The notes under the pieces: generated by a model
The model's database searches: none
Told to the model about the DNA's origin: nothing
The model's input: the letters and a program-made list of their open reading frames with translations, nothing else
Part shown: positions 43,819-53,045 of the stretch, in pieces
Layout: each line of letters begins with the position of its first letter
How positions within the stretch are numbered: position 1 is the stretch's first letter
Assembly: GCA_012103535.1 (NCBI GenBank)
Contig: WLWQ01000002.1
Span: 558,001 to 622,000, forward strand
DNA from: Pseudomonadales bacterium
GTDB taxonomy: Bacteria; Pseudomonadota; Gammaproteobacteria; Pseudomonadales; Pseudohongiellaceae
Length of the DNA stretch: 64,000 nucleotides
Direction of reading: 5' to 3'
Program-made: the position numbers and the translations under genes

Positions 43819-44241
43819 TTACTTCCCCTTTAAAGTATTACTAAATTGAGCTCAGCGAAAAGCTCGTGGAAAACGAGCCGGTAGAGGAGATAGAACGGAG
43901 GTTTGACTCCTTGCTTCCCCCCAGACGCGCAATCGTCCGTGAAGCATAGATGTCCCACTGCTAAATGTCCACAGCAGAACCACGTATATCGGGCATTTCA
44001 GCCTGTTTTTAAGGCTTTTTTTCGCTTTTTATTGGGGATTTTTTCGAATTTTCGTCAAACCACTAAATCGAGGGACATTTGGCCCGTTTACCACAACATG
44101 TTGATTAATATTTGTGCACTGGAATTGTAAGAATTTTGCCAAAAATCCGCTGTTTCCGTGTAAGCTAATCGATAATTGCCTATCAAGTTCCGCTAGATTC
44201 GTTAGAAACCCAAAAAAGAGGCCTCTCTAGGAAACTGGAAA
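43819..44241. other. 423-base intergenic region between divergent TonB receptor and redoxin genes
   Basis: No gene is supported. It should hold the promoters of both flanking units. An AT-rich stretch (about 44010-44150) with T and A runs and an inverted repeat (AGCTCGTGGAAAACGAGC near 43859) are seen; no defined regulator site was recognised. Confidence 0.5.
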
Positions 44242-44733
44242 ATGGCGCAGAAGCTGAATCCGGGCGAATTATTTCCGAATTTGACCCTGAGTCTCCTTAA
44301 TGGAGATTCGCTGAATCTCCCGCAAGATCTCGATAGTCCCATGACTATTGCCTTGTTTTACCGTGGCCATTGGTGACCTTATTGCCGCCGGCTTTTAGCG
44401 GGTTATGCAGCACGCCGTGATGCGTTTGCTGAGCAGGGAGTAAAAATAGTCGCAGGCAGTGTTGACGATGCCGAAAAGACTGCGCCAATAGCCACAGATT
44501 TGGGTTTTCCGGTGGCTATCAACATGAGCAAAGATGACGGCGATGCCCTGGGCTCCTGGTGGGAGGAAAAACGTCAGATCATTCAGCCCAGTGAGTTTCT
44601 GCTCTCCGGCAGTGGCAAAGTAATGATTTCAATGTATTCCAATGGGCCGATTGGCAGAATGGATCCGGAAGAGTCACTCAGCTTGGTGCGCTATCTCAAC
44701 GAGCAGAGGGCTAAAGCAAAAGCAGCACAATAA
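44242..44733 (+). CDS. AhpC/TSA-like redoxin, probable selenoprotein (TGA = Sec45)
   Basis: A 163-codon thioredoxin-fold redoxin. The frame is open from ATG 44242 to 44733 except TGA at 44374-44376. The site reads FYRGHW-U-PYCRR, and homologues have W-C-P-Y-C, so the TGA replaces the first Cys of a CxxC pair; Cys48 is kept. Downstream, VGSVDDAEK-like AGSVDDAEK, ATDLGFPVA and QPSEFLL are typical of the family. It probably is a cytoplasmic peroxidase or disulfide reductase. A 4-TM gene follows 40 bases later. A caller would miss the first 86 codons. Confidence 0.9.
44374..44401 (+). promoter_or_regulatory. possible SECIS hairpin in the redoxin mRNA
   Basis: After TGA 44374-44376, CCGC (44385-44388) pairs with GCGG (44398-44401) around a 9-base loop; a rearranged stem CCG/CGG moves the loop to 16 bases from TGA. 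The stems are short and the distance is at the low end of the usual range. Confidence 0.35.
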
Positions 44734-44773
44734 AACTAACTATTCTTTTAAAATTTCAAACAGGGGAATTCTA

Positions 44774-45145
44774 ATGACAACCCTAATCGCATTTTTCCTA
44801 TCTTTCATGTTTCTCGCGGGATTGTTACTGCTGGTTTCGCCTGCGCTTGTGCTGGATACAATTCACGCTCAAGCCAGATCCAAAGGCATTCGGATTGCCG
44901 CGATCCTGGTAAGGCTAGTATTGGGTATCGCGCTAATATTGATTGCTGCTGACACCAGTTACCCAACAGTTATCACTTTCTTTGGCGCCTTATTCCTGGT
45001 TGCGGCCATCGTTATTGCTGTAATGCCGAAAGATAGCTTCGGTGACTTGTTGGCCTGGGCGAGTAGTTTTCCCCATTGGGCTGCTCGACTCGCTGGTGCA
45101 GCAGTCCTTGTTTTATTGTGGTTTCTAGTGCCAATTCTGTTGTAG
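44774..45145 (+). CDS. small four-helix membrane protein
   Basis: A 123-residue integral membrane protein with hydrophobic segments at about 4-25, 40-58, 64-82 and 100-120. ATG 44774 was chosen because GGGGAA lies upstream and the helix begins immediately; a longer open frame reaches back into the redoxin gene. No family was recognised. It is probably co-transcribed with the redoxin. Confidence 0.65.
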   Translation: MTTLIAFFLSFMFLAGLLLLVSPALVLDTIHAQARSKGIRIAAILVRLVLGIALILIAADTSYPTVITFFGALFLVAAIVIAVMPKDSFGDLLAWASSFPHWAARLAGAAVLVLLWFLVPILL

Positions 45146-45214
45146 CTCATCGCTGTAAAACAAGAATAAGATCTTGCTGCGTTCTTGATTAGAAACGTTA
45201 GTTAATCTTTCTAT

Positions 45215-46387
45215 TTAGTTCCAATTCGGTTTTACATCGAAACCTGTGCAGCGCTGAATCTCAATCTCAGTACACTTATTAAATTCCATATACCGCTTAA
45301 GCTCAGCCCTCATAGATCGTAATATTGTTTCCGCTTTTCCGACTCTCTCATCTAATTGCAGGTGCAGTAGTTGCAGAGTTCCACTTTTTCGATCTGCTTT
45401 GGCATCGAGCCTGCCCACCAGTTTATTCTGATGTAAAAGCGGTAAACAAAAGTAACCGTATTTGCGATTGTCTTTTTTGACGTAGCACTCCATTTGATAG
45501 TCAAACTTATACAGTTCGTTAATGCGATTTCGTTGGATGATGGCATTATCGAATGGAGAAAGTATGCGAAAAGAAGAACGGGGAAATGAGCTCGCCGCTC
45601 TCTCCAGATTTGCTGGAGTGGTTAAGTAGGTTGAGTCATTCACTGCTACTTCACAGAGCAAGCCTTCCTCTTCCATGTCCTTGGCAGTTTTACGCAAGAC
45701 CGGTCCCATGCCTTTCCGTAAATAGGCTATTTCTTTCAGTTGGCCGAAACCGTGAGCGCGCATAAAGCTAATAATTAAATGCCGGCAAAGCTCATCTTCG
45801 TTGGGGACCGTCGTATCTACTGAGTCTGGCAATACGCGTTCAGTCAGGTCGTACACTTTATGAAAGTTATTACGGTAGGGAACCATTAATTTCCCTTCAA
45901 TAAAAAGTTGTTCCAGCGCGTTTTTAGAAGGAGCTCGAACCCACATCTCTTTGCTGGCAGGTTTGTCATCGAAATCTTTTGCCGAGAGTGCGCCTTCGTT
46001 GCGAATCCGGTCAAGCACATACTTTGAAACTTTTTTATTCTTCGGGTACCAATGTTTTTCACCGGAGGCGATGCGGTGCATCATCGGTAAACTGAAACGA
46101 TAATCTCGCATGGGCAATAGGGCCAGGGCATGAGCCCAATGCTCAAATATTTTTCCGCTGCGCTGCAACTTGTCGATGTGGTCGGGTCTAAAGCCATCGA
46201 CGCGATTCCAAAGCGTGTGGAGATGGGCCCGCTCGACGACTGAAAGGGTGTCGAGTTGCACATAGCCCAGATGTTCGATAGCTTTAAGAGTGGCGTTAAT
46301 GCCTCTGCCAAAATCACCACGACTGTTAAGTCGCTGATGATCGAGAACTAATTTTCTTGCAATGTCACTGCTTAGTTTTTCTGGCAT
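45215..46387 (-). CDS. YcaQ-like winged-helix DNA glycosylase family protein
   Basis: A 390-residue protein of the YcaQ/AlkX family (formerly DUF1006), whose members unhook DNA interstrand crosslinks. Seen are the N-terminal IEHLGYVQLDTLSVVERAHL with the family QLD-type catalytic motif, KIFEHWAHALALLP and a C-terminal GRLDAKADR segment. Cytoplasmic, DNA-binding. The length is normal. No operon partner is visible. Confidence 0.88.
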   Translation of the reverse strand: MPEKLSSDIARKLVLDHQRLNSRGDFGRGINATLKAIEHLGYVQLDTLSVVERAHLHTLWNRVDGFRPDHIDKLQRSGKIFEHWAHALALLPMRDYRFSLPMMHRIASGEKHWYPKNKKVSKYVLDRIRNEGALSAKDFDDKPASKEMWVRAPSKNALEQLFIEGKLMVPYRNNFHKVYDLTERVLPDSVDTTVPNEDELCRHLIISFMRAHGFGQLKEIAYLRKGMGPVLRKTAKDMEEEGLLCEVAVNDSTYLTTPANLERAASSFPRSSFRILSPFDNAIIQRNRINELYKFDYQMECYVKKDNRKYGYFCLPLLHQNKLVGRLDAKADRKSGTLQLLHLQLDERVGKAETILRSMRAELKRYMEFNKCTEIEIQRCTGFDVKPNWN

Positions 46388-46565
46388 TTACTGAGACGCT
46401 GAATTTTCCTCGAAGACATCTATGCGGCTAATGCTAATTCTTTCTGAGACAGTTGGCCATGCCGTAGCAGTAGTAAAGATAAGGCTATTAAAAAAAACAC
46501 TGTATAGATTTATATGGTTTACCCCACACATATTTTTGCCAATCCGCTTTAGATAAATTGCACCC

Positions 46566-46694
46566 ATGGAACCAAACTTGGAGGAGGTCGTGGAAACCAT
46601 AGAAGAACCAACTAAACGAGTTGGGTCTGCTCGCAAGGGATTATTCCTGGTTAGCCTGGTGGCAATTCTGCTGGGCTATCTGTTTGCAAGCTGA
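46566..46694 (+). CDS. 42-residue single-span membrane protein
   Basis: ATG 46566 to TGA 46694 gives an acidic N-terminal half (MEPNLEEVVETIEEPTKRVG) and one membrane helix (about 25-41, GLFLVSLVAILLGYLF). There is no clear Shine-Dalgarno, so confidence is moderate. It lies in a gap (46388-46925) with no other gene; a plus-strand terminator at 46815 shows that a plus-strand transcript ends there. The opposite-strand frame looks random. Confidence 0.5.
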   Translation: MEPNLEEVVETIEEPTKRVGSARKGLFLVSLVAILLGYLFAS

Positions 46695-46814
46695 ACCAGG
46701 ATTGACTTGATTCATAGTACGAATGTTCAAGGAATGGGCTCGATAAAAAAAAGGAGAAGCCAGGATGGGCTGGCTAAGCTAGACCTTTAAAGTGCATATC
46801 TCTCCAGTTCTCGG

Positions 46815-46852
46815 AACTCCGGTATCAGTTGGATCGATATCGGAGTTTTTTT
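46815..46852 (+). terminator. strong rho-independent terminator
   Basis: A 12-bp stem (AACTCCGGTATC with GATATCGGAGTT, one G-T) around a 9-base loop, then a T run. It points to a plus-strand transcript in 46500-46850, where the only candidate gene is the 42-residue one. Just upstream is another hairpin (AGCCAG/CTGGCT, about 46756-46773) after AAGGAG. Confidence 0.85.
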
Positions 46853-46925
46853 ATGCGAAGGAGAAATTTACAATTAGCGAAAATATTTCGATGACAAAAA
46901 CAATAGAAAAAGCTTAACAACTATT

Positions 46926-47348
46926 CTAACAATACCCAGCGTCGAAACAGCTTCCGCCTTCCGTCCAGGTAATTGGCGGCACATGACTATCGGCATGGAG
47001 AATATAAGAATGTCCGGACAATGGAGAACCATCTAGTTTCCACCAGACAATTATGCTGCCGTTAAAAACTCCCCGCATATGTTCACCGGTGAACCAGGGC
47101 CAAACGAAAGGAGGAATTCCATTGCGCCCTGAATCCATATCGTTAAGTGAGCTGAACATGCCGCGAAACGCGGCGACTTCGATAGCATTCTTATAGGGTG
47201 TCGTAAATAAAAGGACTTCAGAAAAACGAGCACGGTCGCTATAGCGACTATAGGCAGGAATTGCCACAGACATGAGCATTCCAATTATGGCGGTAACCGC
47301 CATGAGTTCCAGTAGTGTAAAACCGGCCTGTTTCTTTCTCTTTCCCAT
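46926..47348 (-). CDS. type IV pilin-like protein (copy 1)
   Basis: A 140-residue pilin. The type III signal is KKQAGFTLLELMAVTAI, cleaved by PilD after Gly before the methylated Phe, with Glu5 kept. The hydrophobic helix is followed by a globular head with Trp-rich WWKLDG and a C-terminal disulfide pair in CFDAGYC. Similar to the next gene along its whole length, including GRNGIP and YKNAIEVAAFRG. It probably is a minor pilin or pseudopilin. Confidence 0.87.
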   Translation of the reverse strand: MGKRKKQAGFTLLELMAVTAIIGMLMSVAIPAYSRYSDRARFSEVLLFTTPYKNAIEVAAFRGMFSSLNDMDSGRNGIPPFVWPWFTGEHMRGVFNGSIIVWWKLDGSPLSGHSYILHADSHVPPITWTEGGSCFDAGYC

Positions 47349-47503
47349 CGTTAATTTCTAGTAAATTCTAGAAGCCTTTGATTATACAAAGAAAAGCCTT
47401 AGTAAATTAAGAGTCAATTGGGGGATGAACCGGATATCTCCTTAATCACAACAAGCGCGGTATGAATGGGAAAGTCCTCGAAAAATACAAGCGCAAAGAC
47501 AGC

Positions 47504-47923
47504 CTAACAGTATCCTGCATTGATACAGCTACCCCACTCCCGCCATTGAATCGGTGGGTCGTGATTTAGTGCTTCGATGATGTAGGTATGGCCCGAAAGC
47601 GCCGTGCCATCGAATCCCCACCAGATGTAGATGATTCCATCAAATACCCCAGCGAAGTGATCATCAAATCCTGGCCACAACCAGCCAGGAATACCGTTGC
47701 GCCCTGAATCCATGTCATCGGTGGAACTAAGCAGACCACGAAACGCAGCGACTTCGATAGCATTCTTGTAAGGAGAAGCCAGTAAAATTGCTTCGGAGAA
47801 TCGAGCCCGGTCTCTATAACGCTCGTAAGCTGGAATAGCGACAGACATTAGCACCCCCATGATGGCAGTGACCGTCATGAGTTCAAGGAGCGTAAAGCCG
47901 GTTTGTGTCTTCTTAAACTGCAT
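47504..47923 (-). CDS. type IV pilin-like protein (copy 2)
   Basis: A 139-residue pilin with KTQTGFTLLELMTVTAI (PilD site), a 20-residue helix, RYRDRARFSEAILLASPY and the C-terminal CINAGYC pair. It is clearly a tandem duplicate of the pilin at 46926. A similar AT-rich upstream piece (TTGATTATA) precedes both. No pilus assembly genes are in the window. Confidence 0.87.
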   Translation of the reverse strand: MQFKKTQTGFTLLELMTVTAIMGVLMSVAIPAYERYRDRARFSEAILLASPYKNAIEVAAFRGLLSSTDDMDSGRNGIPGWLWPGFDDHFAGVFDGIIYIWWGFDGTALSGHTYIIEALNHDPPIQWREWGSCINAGYC

Positions 47924-48101
47924 AGCAAAATTCTGGGAATCTCCAGAAGTAATTGATTATATAGACAAGATTCGCCATTCATTAAGGATTAAATGGGCTA
48001 ATTTAGGGAATTAGGGGCAGGAGAACAGGCCGGTAAATCCGTTGTTTCTGATTCTGCTATTGTGCAGAACTTTAAATGTCTGCTCGACTGGGGTGATTTT
48101 G

Positions 48102-48458
48102 TTATTTGCGGTTTCGGATAAAATCGATAAGCGATTCCACACCATCTACCACTGTTCTGGCAGCTACCAGAAAAGTCAGTTTGATCTGTTCTGCTATGGA
48201 CAGAAAGGAAATCGATCGCCAGTAACGACGTACTCTCATCCAGGTTGCGTTTTGCTCCAAATGAAAGGCAAAGCGGCTGGAGACTTTGGTCATCAACCAG
48301 GCAGCCAATGCCAGAAAAAGTATGCCTGGAATAATCGGTAGAATGAGTCCGATTAAGCCAATAACTACAAACACGCCCACGATAAGAATTAAGACAGCTT
48401 TCAGGACAAAGGGCAGTTCTTGAGCATGCTCATCAGAGTAATTCATAATTTTCTCCAT
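48102..48458 (-). CDS. DUF454/PGPGW-like membrane protein
   Basis: A 118-residue protein with two close hydrophobic helices (about 20-40 and 44-60: GLIGLILPIIPGILFLALAAW) and a Pro-Gly turn, followed by an amphipathic tail. The paired helices with PxxPG resemble DUF454 (YbaN) or PGPGW proteins. It has an acidic N terminus in the cytoplasm. Its function is unknown. Confidence 0.6.
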   Translation of the reverse strand: MEKIMNYSDEHAQELPFVLKAVLILIVGVFVVIGLIGLILPIIPGILFLALAAWLMTKVSSRFAFHLEQNATWMRVRRYWRSISFLSIAEQIKLTFLVAARTVVDGVESLIDFIRNRK

Positions 48459-48605
48459 TTTGTAATTGACGCTGAATCATCGATATAAACAATGCCTCAA
48501 CTGTGCCATTTATTAACTCATTGAAAAATAAGGATATTATTATAGGCATGGCGAGATAAATGGTGTAATTCGCTAAATCTTGTTGGAGAACCGCTCGCAG
48601 AGTGT

Positions 48606-49043
48606 TTAGCGGTTACCGGATTGGTTTTCGATGACAACTTTCATCCCATTAAGGATGGTTTCGCTACTGTCTTCGTTTCGCTTCTTTTCATCTTCGTTTG
48701 AAAAAGGACCTTGAGTAACAAAGACTTCGGTACCGCCTTCTACTTCGGAAAATCTAAAGCTAACTACAATGTGCTGGGTAGGATCTTGTTCCTGGTCGGG
48801 AATAAAGCAGGTATAGACGAGGTGCTGACGGGGAGAGATTTCGGTAATTTCCCCTTTAATAACTGTTCGCATTTCTCCATCCACTTCGGTATCGAAGTGC
48901 AGTGAACTACCTACCTTCCAGTCAGAAATTATTTCACAGCTAAGAAAAAACAAGCGCGCAATATCAGGCGTAGTAAGTGCATTCCAGGCTTCAACTGCCG
49001 GTGCTCGAATAAAAATGCTCTTTTCCAGGTAGTGAAAACTCAT
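48606..49043 (-). CDS. SRPBCC/AHSA1-like START-domain protein
   Basis: A 145-residue helix-grip protein. YLEKSIFIRAPAVEAWNALTT is the usual N-terminal AHSA1 pattern, and GGTEVFVTQGPF begins the last strand. It has no signal peptide. It could bind a hydrophobic ligand. It is the second AHSA1-like gene in the window (also 14977). Confidence 0.75.
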   Translation of the reverse strand: MSFHYLEKSIFIRAPAVEAWNALTTPDIARLFFLSCEIISDWKVGSSLHFDTEVDGEMRTVIKGEITEISPRQHLVYTCFIPDQEQDPTQHIVVSFRFSEVEGGTEVFVTQGPFSNEDEKKRNEDSSETILNGMKVVIENQSGNR

Positions 49044-49263
49044 TGCTTGCGGAACTCGACAGTCTATTTTCTACCAGTCACCCTAGGGTAAATTTTTACC
49101 GGCTCTACTCACGATAATAAAATAAAGCCTCTAAAGATTGGAGAAATACTGATGCAAGAAGAATTTTAGAGAGGTTTTTATTGCTAGAATGCTGCTCAAT
49201 CCTCAACGTTTGTGGGATCAATAGCAGTTAGTGATGCACAGGTCATTAGAGTATTAGAAAACG

Positions 49264-50061
49264 ATGAAAATTGCTTGTATCGGAGATTGTAAATCATTCA
49301 CAGAAACTGGCAGCCATTCCCATGGCGACGTGCTGGCAACGGCTGTTTATTTGGCGCGCGCTGGCCTTGATGTCTATTTTATTGGGGCCATCGAAGACGG
49401 ATTATTAATTAGCGATTTTAGAAACTGTTTGACAGAAGAAGGAATTAACTCAGAGTTTGTTAGCAACAGTTCTGCCGCAGATTTTTTCTCAGCAGATGGG
49501 CTGGCCTCTCTAGCTGGTTCAGTCGATCAATTCGACTACATCTATCTAACTGGCAAGGTTCTTTCTTTAATAAAGGAAGAAGGATGTAATTGTTTATTCA
49601 AAATTCTAAGAAAATTTCGCGCCGATGGTGGCAAGGTGGTTTTCGATTGCGATCACGGATCAAGCAAATGGAATAGCGAAGAACAGGCTATCAATACCTA
49701 CAAAGACTTATTGGAAATCACAGATATCAGCTTGCCAAATTTTGAAGAAGAATCTCTGCTGTTTAATGATGCCAATGTTGAAGAGCTTATCGCACGACAT
49801 CACAAATTAGGCATCGATGAAATCGTGGTCAAAAATGGAACGAATCCCAACTGGCTTTCTACCAAGCCGGAAAAACCACCAAAAGAATTTCCAATCGAAT
49901 CTATTCAGTCCGCATTAAATCCTAACGGAGCCGGAAGTGCGTTTAATGCTGCCTACATTGCGACTCGCTTAAGCGGGAAAACTTATTGTGGCTCTATTGA
50001 ACAAGGACAGATACTCGCAGCTAAAGTGGTTTTAAATGCCGGCGTGATTCCATCAAAATAA
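49264..50061 (+). CDS. PfkB-family sugar-kinase-like protein, probably catalytically changed
   Basis: A 265-residue ribokinase-fold protein. The end of the fold has NPNGAGSAFNAAYIA, where functional PfkB kinases have GAGD: Ser225 stands where the catalytic Asp is. The N-terminal sugar-binding motif is also degenerate (GSHSHGDVLATAVYLARAG, Asn and Gly changes). Shorter than 2-keto-3-deoxygluconate kinases (about 310). So it may be a pseudokinase. Start ATG 49264. Confidence 0.72.
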   Translation: MKIACIGDCKSFTETGSHSHGDVLATAVYLARAGLDVYFIGAIEDGLLISDFRNCLTEEGINSEFVSNSSAADFFSADGLASLAGSVDQFDYIYLTGKVLSLIKEEGCNCLFKILRKFRADGGKVVFDCDHGSSKWNSEEQAINTYKDLLEITDISLPNFEEESLLFNDANVEELIARHHKLGIDEIVVKNGTNPNWLSTKPEKPPKEFPIESIQSALNPNGAGSAFNAAYIATRLSGKTYCGSIEQGQILAAKVVLNAGVIPSK

Positions 50062-50174
50062 GCTTGAAAATCCCCAATGTTGAATTGCCGGTAGACTCCC
50101 TTAGTTAGGCTGTTTATGCTTGATGGCATCTCTCAAAAATATGAAGAACGAAGAAGAATAAAGCGGAGTAAGCG

Positions 50175-51686
50175 ATGATTAAAAAGACTCTCGTAATAAG
50201 CGCTTTTCTGTGCGTGATTCCCACCCTTAGTTGGGCTCAATCCTGTGAAAACCTAAATTCCTTCAACTTGCCGAATGTGCGAGTCGACAGTGCGGAAGTA
50301 GTTGTTTCTGGGAGTTTTAGCCCCCCTGCTGGTAACGCTAATAGTGCTCGCTTGTATCAGGGATTGCCGGAATTTTGCCGTGTTGCTTTAACACTTACCC
50401 CAACTTCTGATTCCGATATAAAAATGGAATTGTGGTTGCCAACAGATAGCTGGAATGGAAAATATTTAGCGGTGGGCAACGGCGCATTCACCGGTAGCGT
50501 TCGACATTCGGCTCTGGCAATGCCATTAAGTCGCGGCTACGCGGCAAGTTCTACTGACACCGGCCATCTGGGTAACACCGCCAGTTTCGCCTTGGGTCAC
50601 CCTGAAAAAGTGTATGACTTTGCCTGGCGTGCAGTGCATGAAATGGCGGAGACCTCGAAGGCACTTATCGATACGTATTATGCCGACGGCCTTAACTATT
50701 CTTATTTCACTGGCTGTTCTGCCGGCGGCAGACAGGCCATGAAAGCAGCGCAAAGATTTCCAGAAGACTTTGACGGCATTGTTGCTGGCGCTCCGGGATT
50801 GGATTGGACGGGCAGAGCGGCTGCATCCCTGCGTATCGCTACACACCTGGAAGCAAATCCTGCGGCGCAACTAAAAGAGTCTGATCGAATATTACTGCAT
50901 AGAACTGCGTTGGATTTCTGCGATGCTGAAGACGGTGTTACCGATGGACTAATCGGCAAGCCGGCGCAATGCAGCTTTGCTCCAGAGGTTCTGCAATGCG
51001 ACAGTGAGAATGCCGGTGCCTGTTTAACCGAGGCCCAGGTTAACACCGCACAAATGATTTATTCTTCACCTGCAAATCCGGTGACGGGTCGTGCCATTAC
51101 CGGATTACTTCCTGGCAGTGAACTCGGCTGGACAGATCTTGGCTGGACCAATTCCGCCAGGGCAACAGGATTAGAGCAATATCGCTACCTGGTTTATGAA
51201 GATGAAAACTGGTCTATCGATCAGTTTGAATTTGAGCGCGATAGTTACCGCGCGGAAAGAAAAGATGATGATACCTTGAATGCCTTGAGTCCTGATCTAT
51301 TCGAATTTGTTCAAGGCGGAGGCAAGCTCATTGCTTATCATGGTTGGGCTGACCCTCAAATTTCTCCAGCTAATGCCACTCAATATTTCGAGCGGGTAAC
51401 CCAGGTCATGGGTGGTCGAGACCAGATTCATGATTCGGTACGCTTATTCATGGCGCCGGGCATGGGGCATTGTGCCGGTGGGCCAGGTCCAAATAGCTTT
51501 GATTCATTGACTGCCCTTGAAAACTGGGTGGAAAGCGGGAAAGCGCCTGACAGTATCATCGCTGTCCATCGAACTGATGGCGTAGTCGATATGAGTCGCC
51601 CACTATGCCCTCATCCGGAGGTTGCAGTCTACGATGGTTCCGGTAGTACGAATGAAGCAGAGAATTTTGTTTGTCAGGCACCATGA
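50175..51686 (+). CDS. exported tannase/feruloyl-esterase-family hydrolase
   Basis: A 503-residue secreted esterase: signal peptide (about 1-21, ending WAQ), nucleophile motif GCSAGG (Ser182), an Asp in AYHGWADPQISP and His in MGHCAGGPG, matching the tannase/feruloyl esterase triad. It hydrolyses aromatic esters such as ferulates or gallates. Cys residues before and after the Ser could form the usual disulfide. Its stop overlaps the next start (ATGA). Confidence 0.88.
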   Translation: MIKKTLVISAFLCVIPTLSWAQSCENLNSFNLPNVRVDSAEVVVSGSFSPPAGNANSARLYQGLPEFCRVALTLTPTSDSDIKMELWLPTDSWNGKYLAVGNGAFTGSVRHSALAMPLSRGYAASSTDTGHLGNTASFALGHPEKVYDFAWRAVHEMAETSKALIDTYYADGLNYSYFTGCSAGGRQAMKAAQRFPEDFDGIVAGAPGLDWTGRAAASLRIATHLEANPAAQLKESDRILLHRTALDFCDAEDGVTDGLIGKPAQCSFAPEVLQCDSENAGACLTEAQVNTAQMIYSSPANPVTGRAITGLLPGSELGWTDLGWTNSARATGLEQYRYLVYEDENWSIDQFEFERDSYRAERKDDDTLNALSPDLFEFVQGGGKLIAYHGWADPQISPANATQYFERVTQVMGGRDQIHDSVRLFMAPGMGHCAGGPGPNSFDSLTALENWVESGKAPDSIIAVHRTDGVVDMSRPLCPHPEVAVYDGSGSTNEAENFVCQAP

Positions 51687-52576
51687 ACAGAACTTCCTGG
51701 ATAGTTCTGCTGTCGGGAATCCTGTTTAGTCTTCCGCTTCTAGGACAAAACGAAGATGTAGACCTTACCGGGGTGATCGACATGCATGTCCACGCCGGTC
51801 CTGATTCCAGGCCCAGGGCGATGAATGATTGGGAAGCTGTGCAGATGGCGGAAGCTGCCGGATTGCGCGGAGTCCTGCTTAAAAATCATTTCACCATGAC
51901 CGCCGATCGGGCAGCTCTTGCGGCCCAGCTTGTTCCAAACCTTCATGTCTTTGGCGGTATTGCATTAAACAGAGCAGTGGGCGGCATTAATCCGGAAGCA
52001 GTACGACAGATGGCTGCCTTTAGTGGTGGCCGGGGTAAAGTTGTCTGGCTGCCCACTTTCGATTCTCAATTCTTTGTGACCAGAGCAGGGACATCTGACC
52101 CCTTTGAGCCAGTCATGGAAAATGGCAAACCAGTTGATGGATTGGTTGACGTATTTGCAATCATTGCGGAAAACGATTTGGTCCTGGCCATGGGTCACTC
52201 TTCACCAGAAGAAGTATTGGCGTTGATTCCCGTAGCAAGAGCGCAAGGTGTTGAGAGTATTTTAATTACTCATGTGTTCGGACAAGACGCAAGCCGAGAG
52301 CAGATTCGACAGATGGCGGCTGCGGGGGCAATCATGGAATTGGATTGGCTGGCGGCCTATTCCGATCCGACGGTAATGGATGATTACGTGGAAGTAATTC
52401 AATTGTTGGGGGCAGACAGCTTTATTATCTCTTCGGATTTTGGGCAGGAAGGAAATCCAGATCACGCTACCGGCATGCGCTCATTTATTGCAGCGCTCCG
52501 TTCTCGAGAAATTTCCCAAGCCCAAATTGACACAATGGCGAAAAGCAATCCAGCCAAACTCCTAGGATTAGATTAA
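51683..52576 (+). CDS. exported DUF6282-family amidohydrolase-like protein
   Basis: A 297-residue TIM-barrel protein with a signal peptide (about 1-22). IDMHVHAGPDSRPR near residue 35, LAMGHSSPEE, ILITHVFGQ and IISSDFGQ give the metal ligands of amidohydrolase-like DUF6282. Start ATG 51683 (four-base overlap with the esterase stop) was chosen over an in-frame codon 12 bases earlier. Coupled with the esterase, it may act on the product. Its reaction is unknown. Confidence 0.8.
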   Translation: MNRTSWIVLLSGILFSLPLLGQNEDVDLTGVIDMHVHAGPDSRPRAMNDWEAVQMAEAAGLRGVLLKNHFTMTADRAALAAQLVPNLHVFGGIALNRAVGGINPEAVRQMAAFSGGRGKVVWLPTFDSQFFVTRAGTSDPFEPVMENGKPVDGLVDVFAIIAENDLVLAMGHSSPEEVLALIPVARAQGVESILITHVFGQDASREQIRQMAAAGAIMELDWLAAYSDPTVMDDYVEVIQLLGADSFIISSDFGQEGNPDHATGMRSFIAALRSREISQAQIDTMAKSNPAKLLGLD

Positions 52577-52618
52577 ATACTAAGCGCTGGCGCAGGACTG
52601 CTTAACAATGCCGTTGCT

Positions 52619-53011
52619 TCAATTGGTTAAAAACAAACTGGTAATCACACCCCAACATCCGCCCAGGATTAAAACCATCGAAGCTAACCATCCCATAACG
52701 AAACCAATGGTTCTCTTTTCGGGTGCGCTGCGATAACCGATGCAGAAAATAATTCTGCCAACCAGGAATACCGAACCAACAGCAACAGCAAACAACTCAT
52801 TAAAAAAGTAAGCACAAATCCACAACGAGGGAATCACGTGAATGAGTTGTTCCAGTGTGTTTTGTTGTACGCGTAAGGTTTGTTCAAAGAAGGGATCGCC
52901 AGTCATAGCCGGAGCATTGACTCCAGTTTTGCCTCGGGCCATCCCGACTAGCATCATGAAAATAAAATATTCGATCAGCAGAGCAAGAGTTAGTGCAGCC
53001 GTATGTTCCAT
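52619..53011 (-). CDS. MAPEG-family membrane protein
   Basis: A 130-residue four-helix membrane protein. The family motif RVQQNTLEQL is near residue 45 and the final helix is GWLASMVLILGG. MAPEG proteins include microsomal glutathione S-transferases and eicosanoid enzymes; bacterial ones are poorly defined. It is preceded by a promoter and short hairpin (53046-53122). Confidence 0.85.
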   Translation of the reverse strand: MEHTAALTLALLIEYFIFMMLVGMARGKTGVNAPAMTGDPFFEQTLRVQQNTLEQLIHVIPSLWICAYFFNELFAVAVGSVFLVGRIIFCIGYRSAPEKRTIGFVMGWLASMVLILGGCWGVITSLFLTN

Positions 53012-53045
53012 TGAGTATCTCCATTTGAGTTCGAGGTAACTTTAC

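Noticed and set aside
46388..46636. 82-residue minus-strand ORF
   Set aside because: Composition looks random, no ribosome site, and it overlaps the better-supported plus-strand small gene and its transcript.
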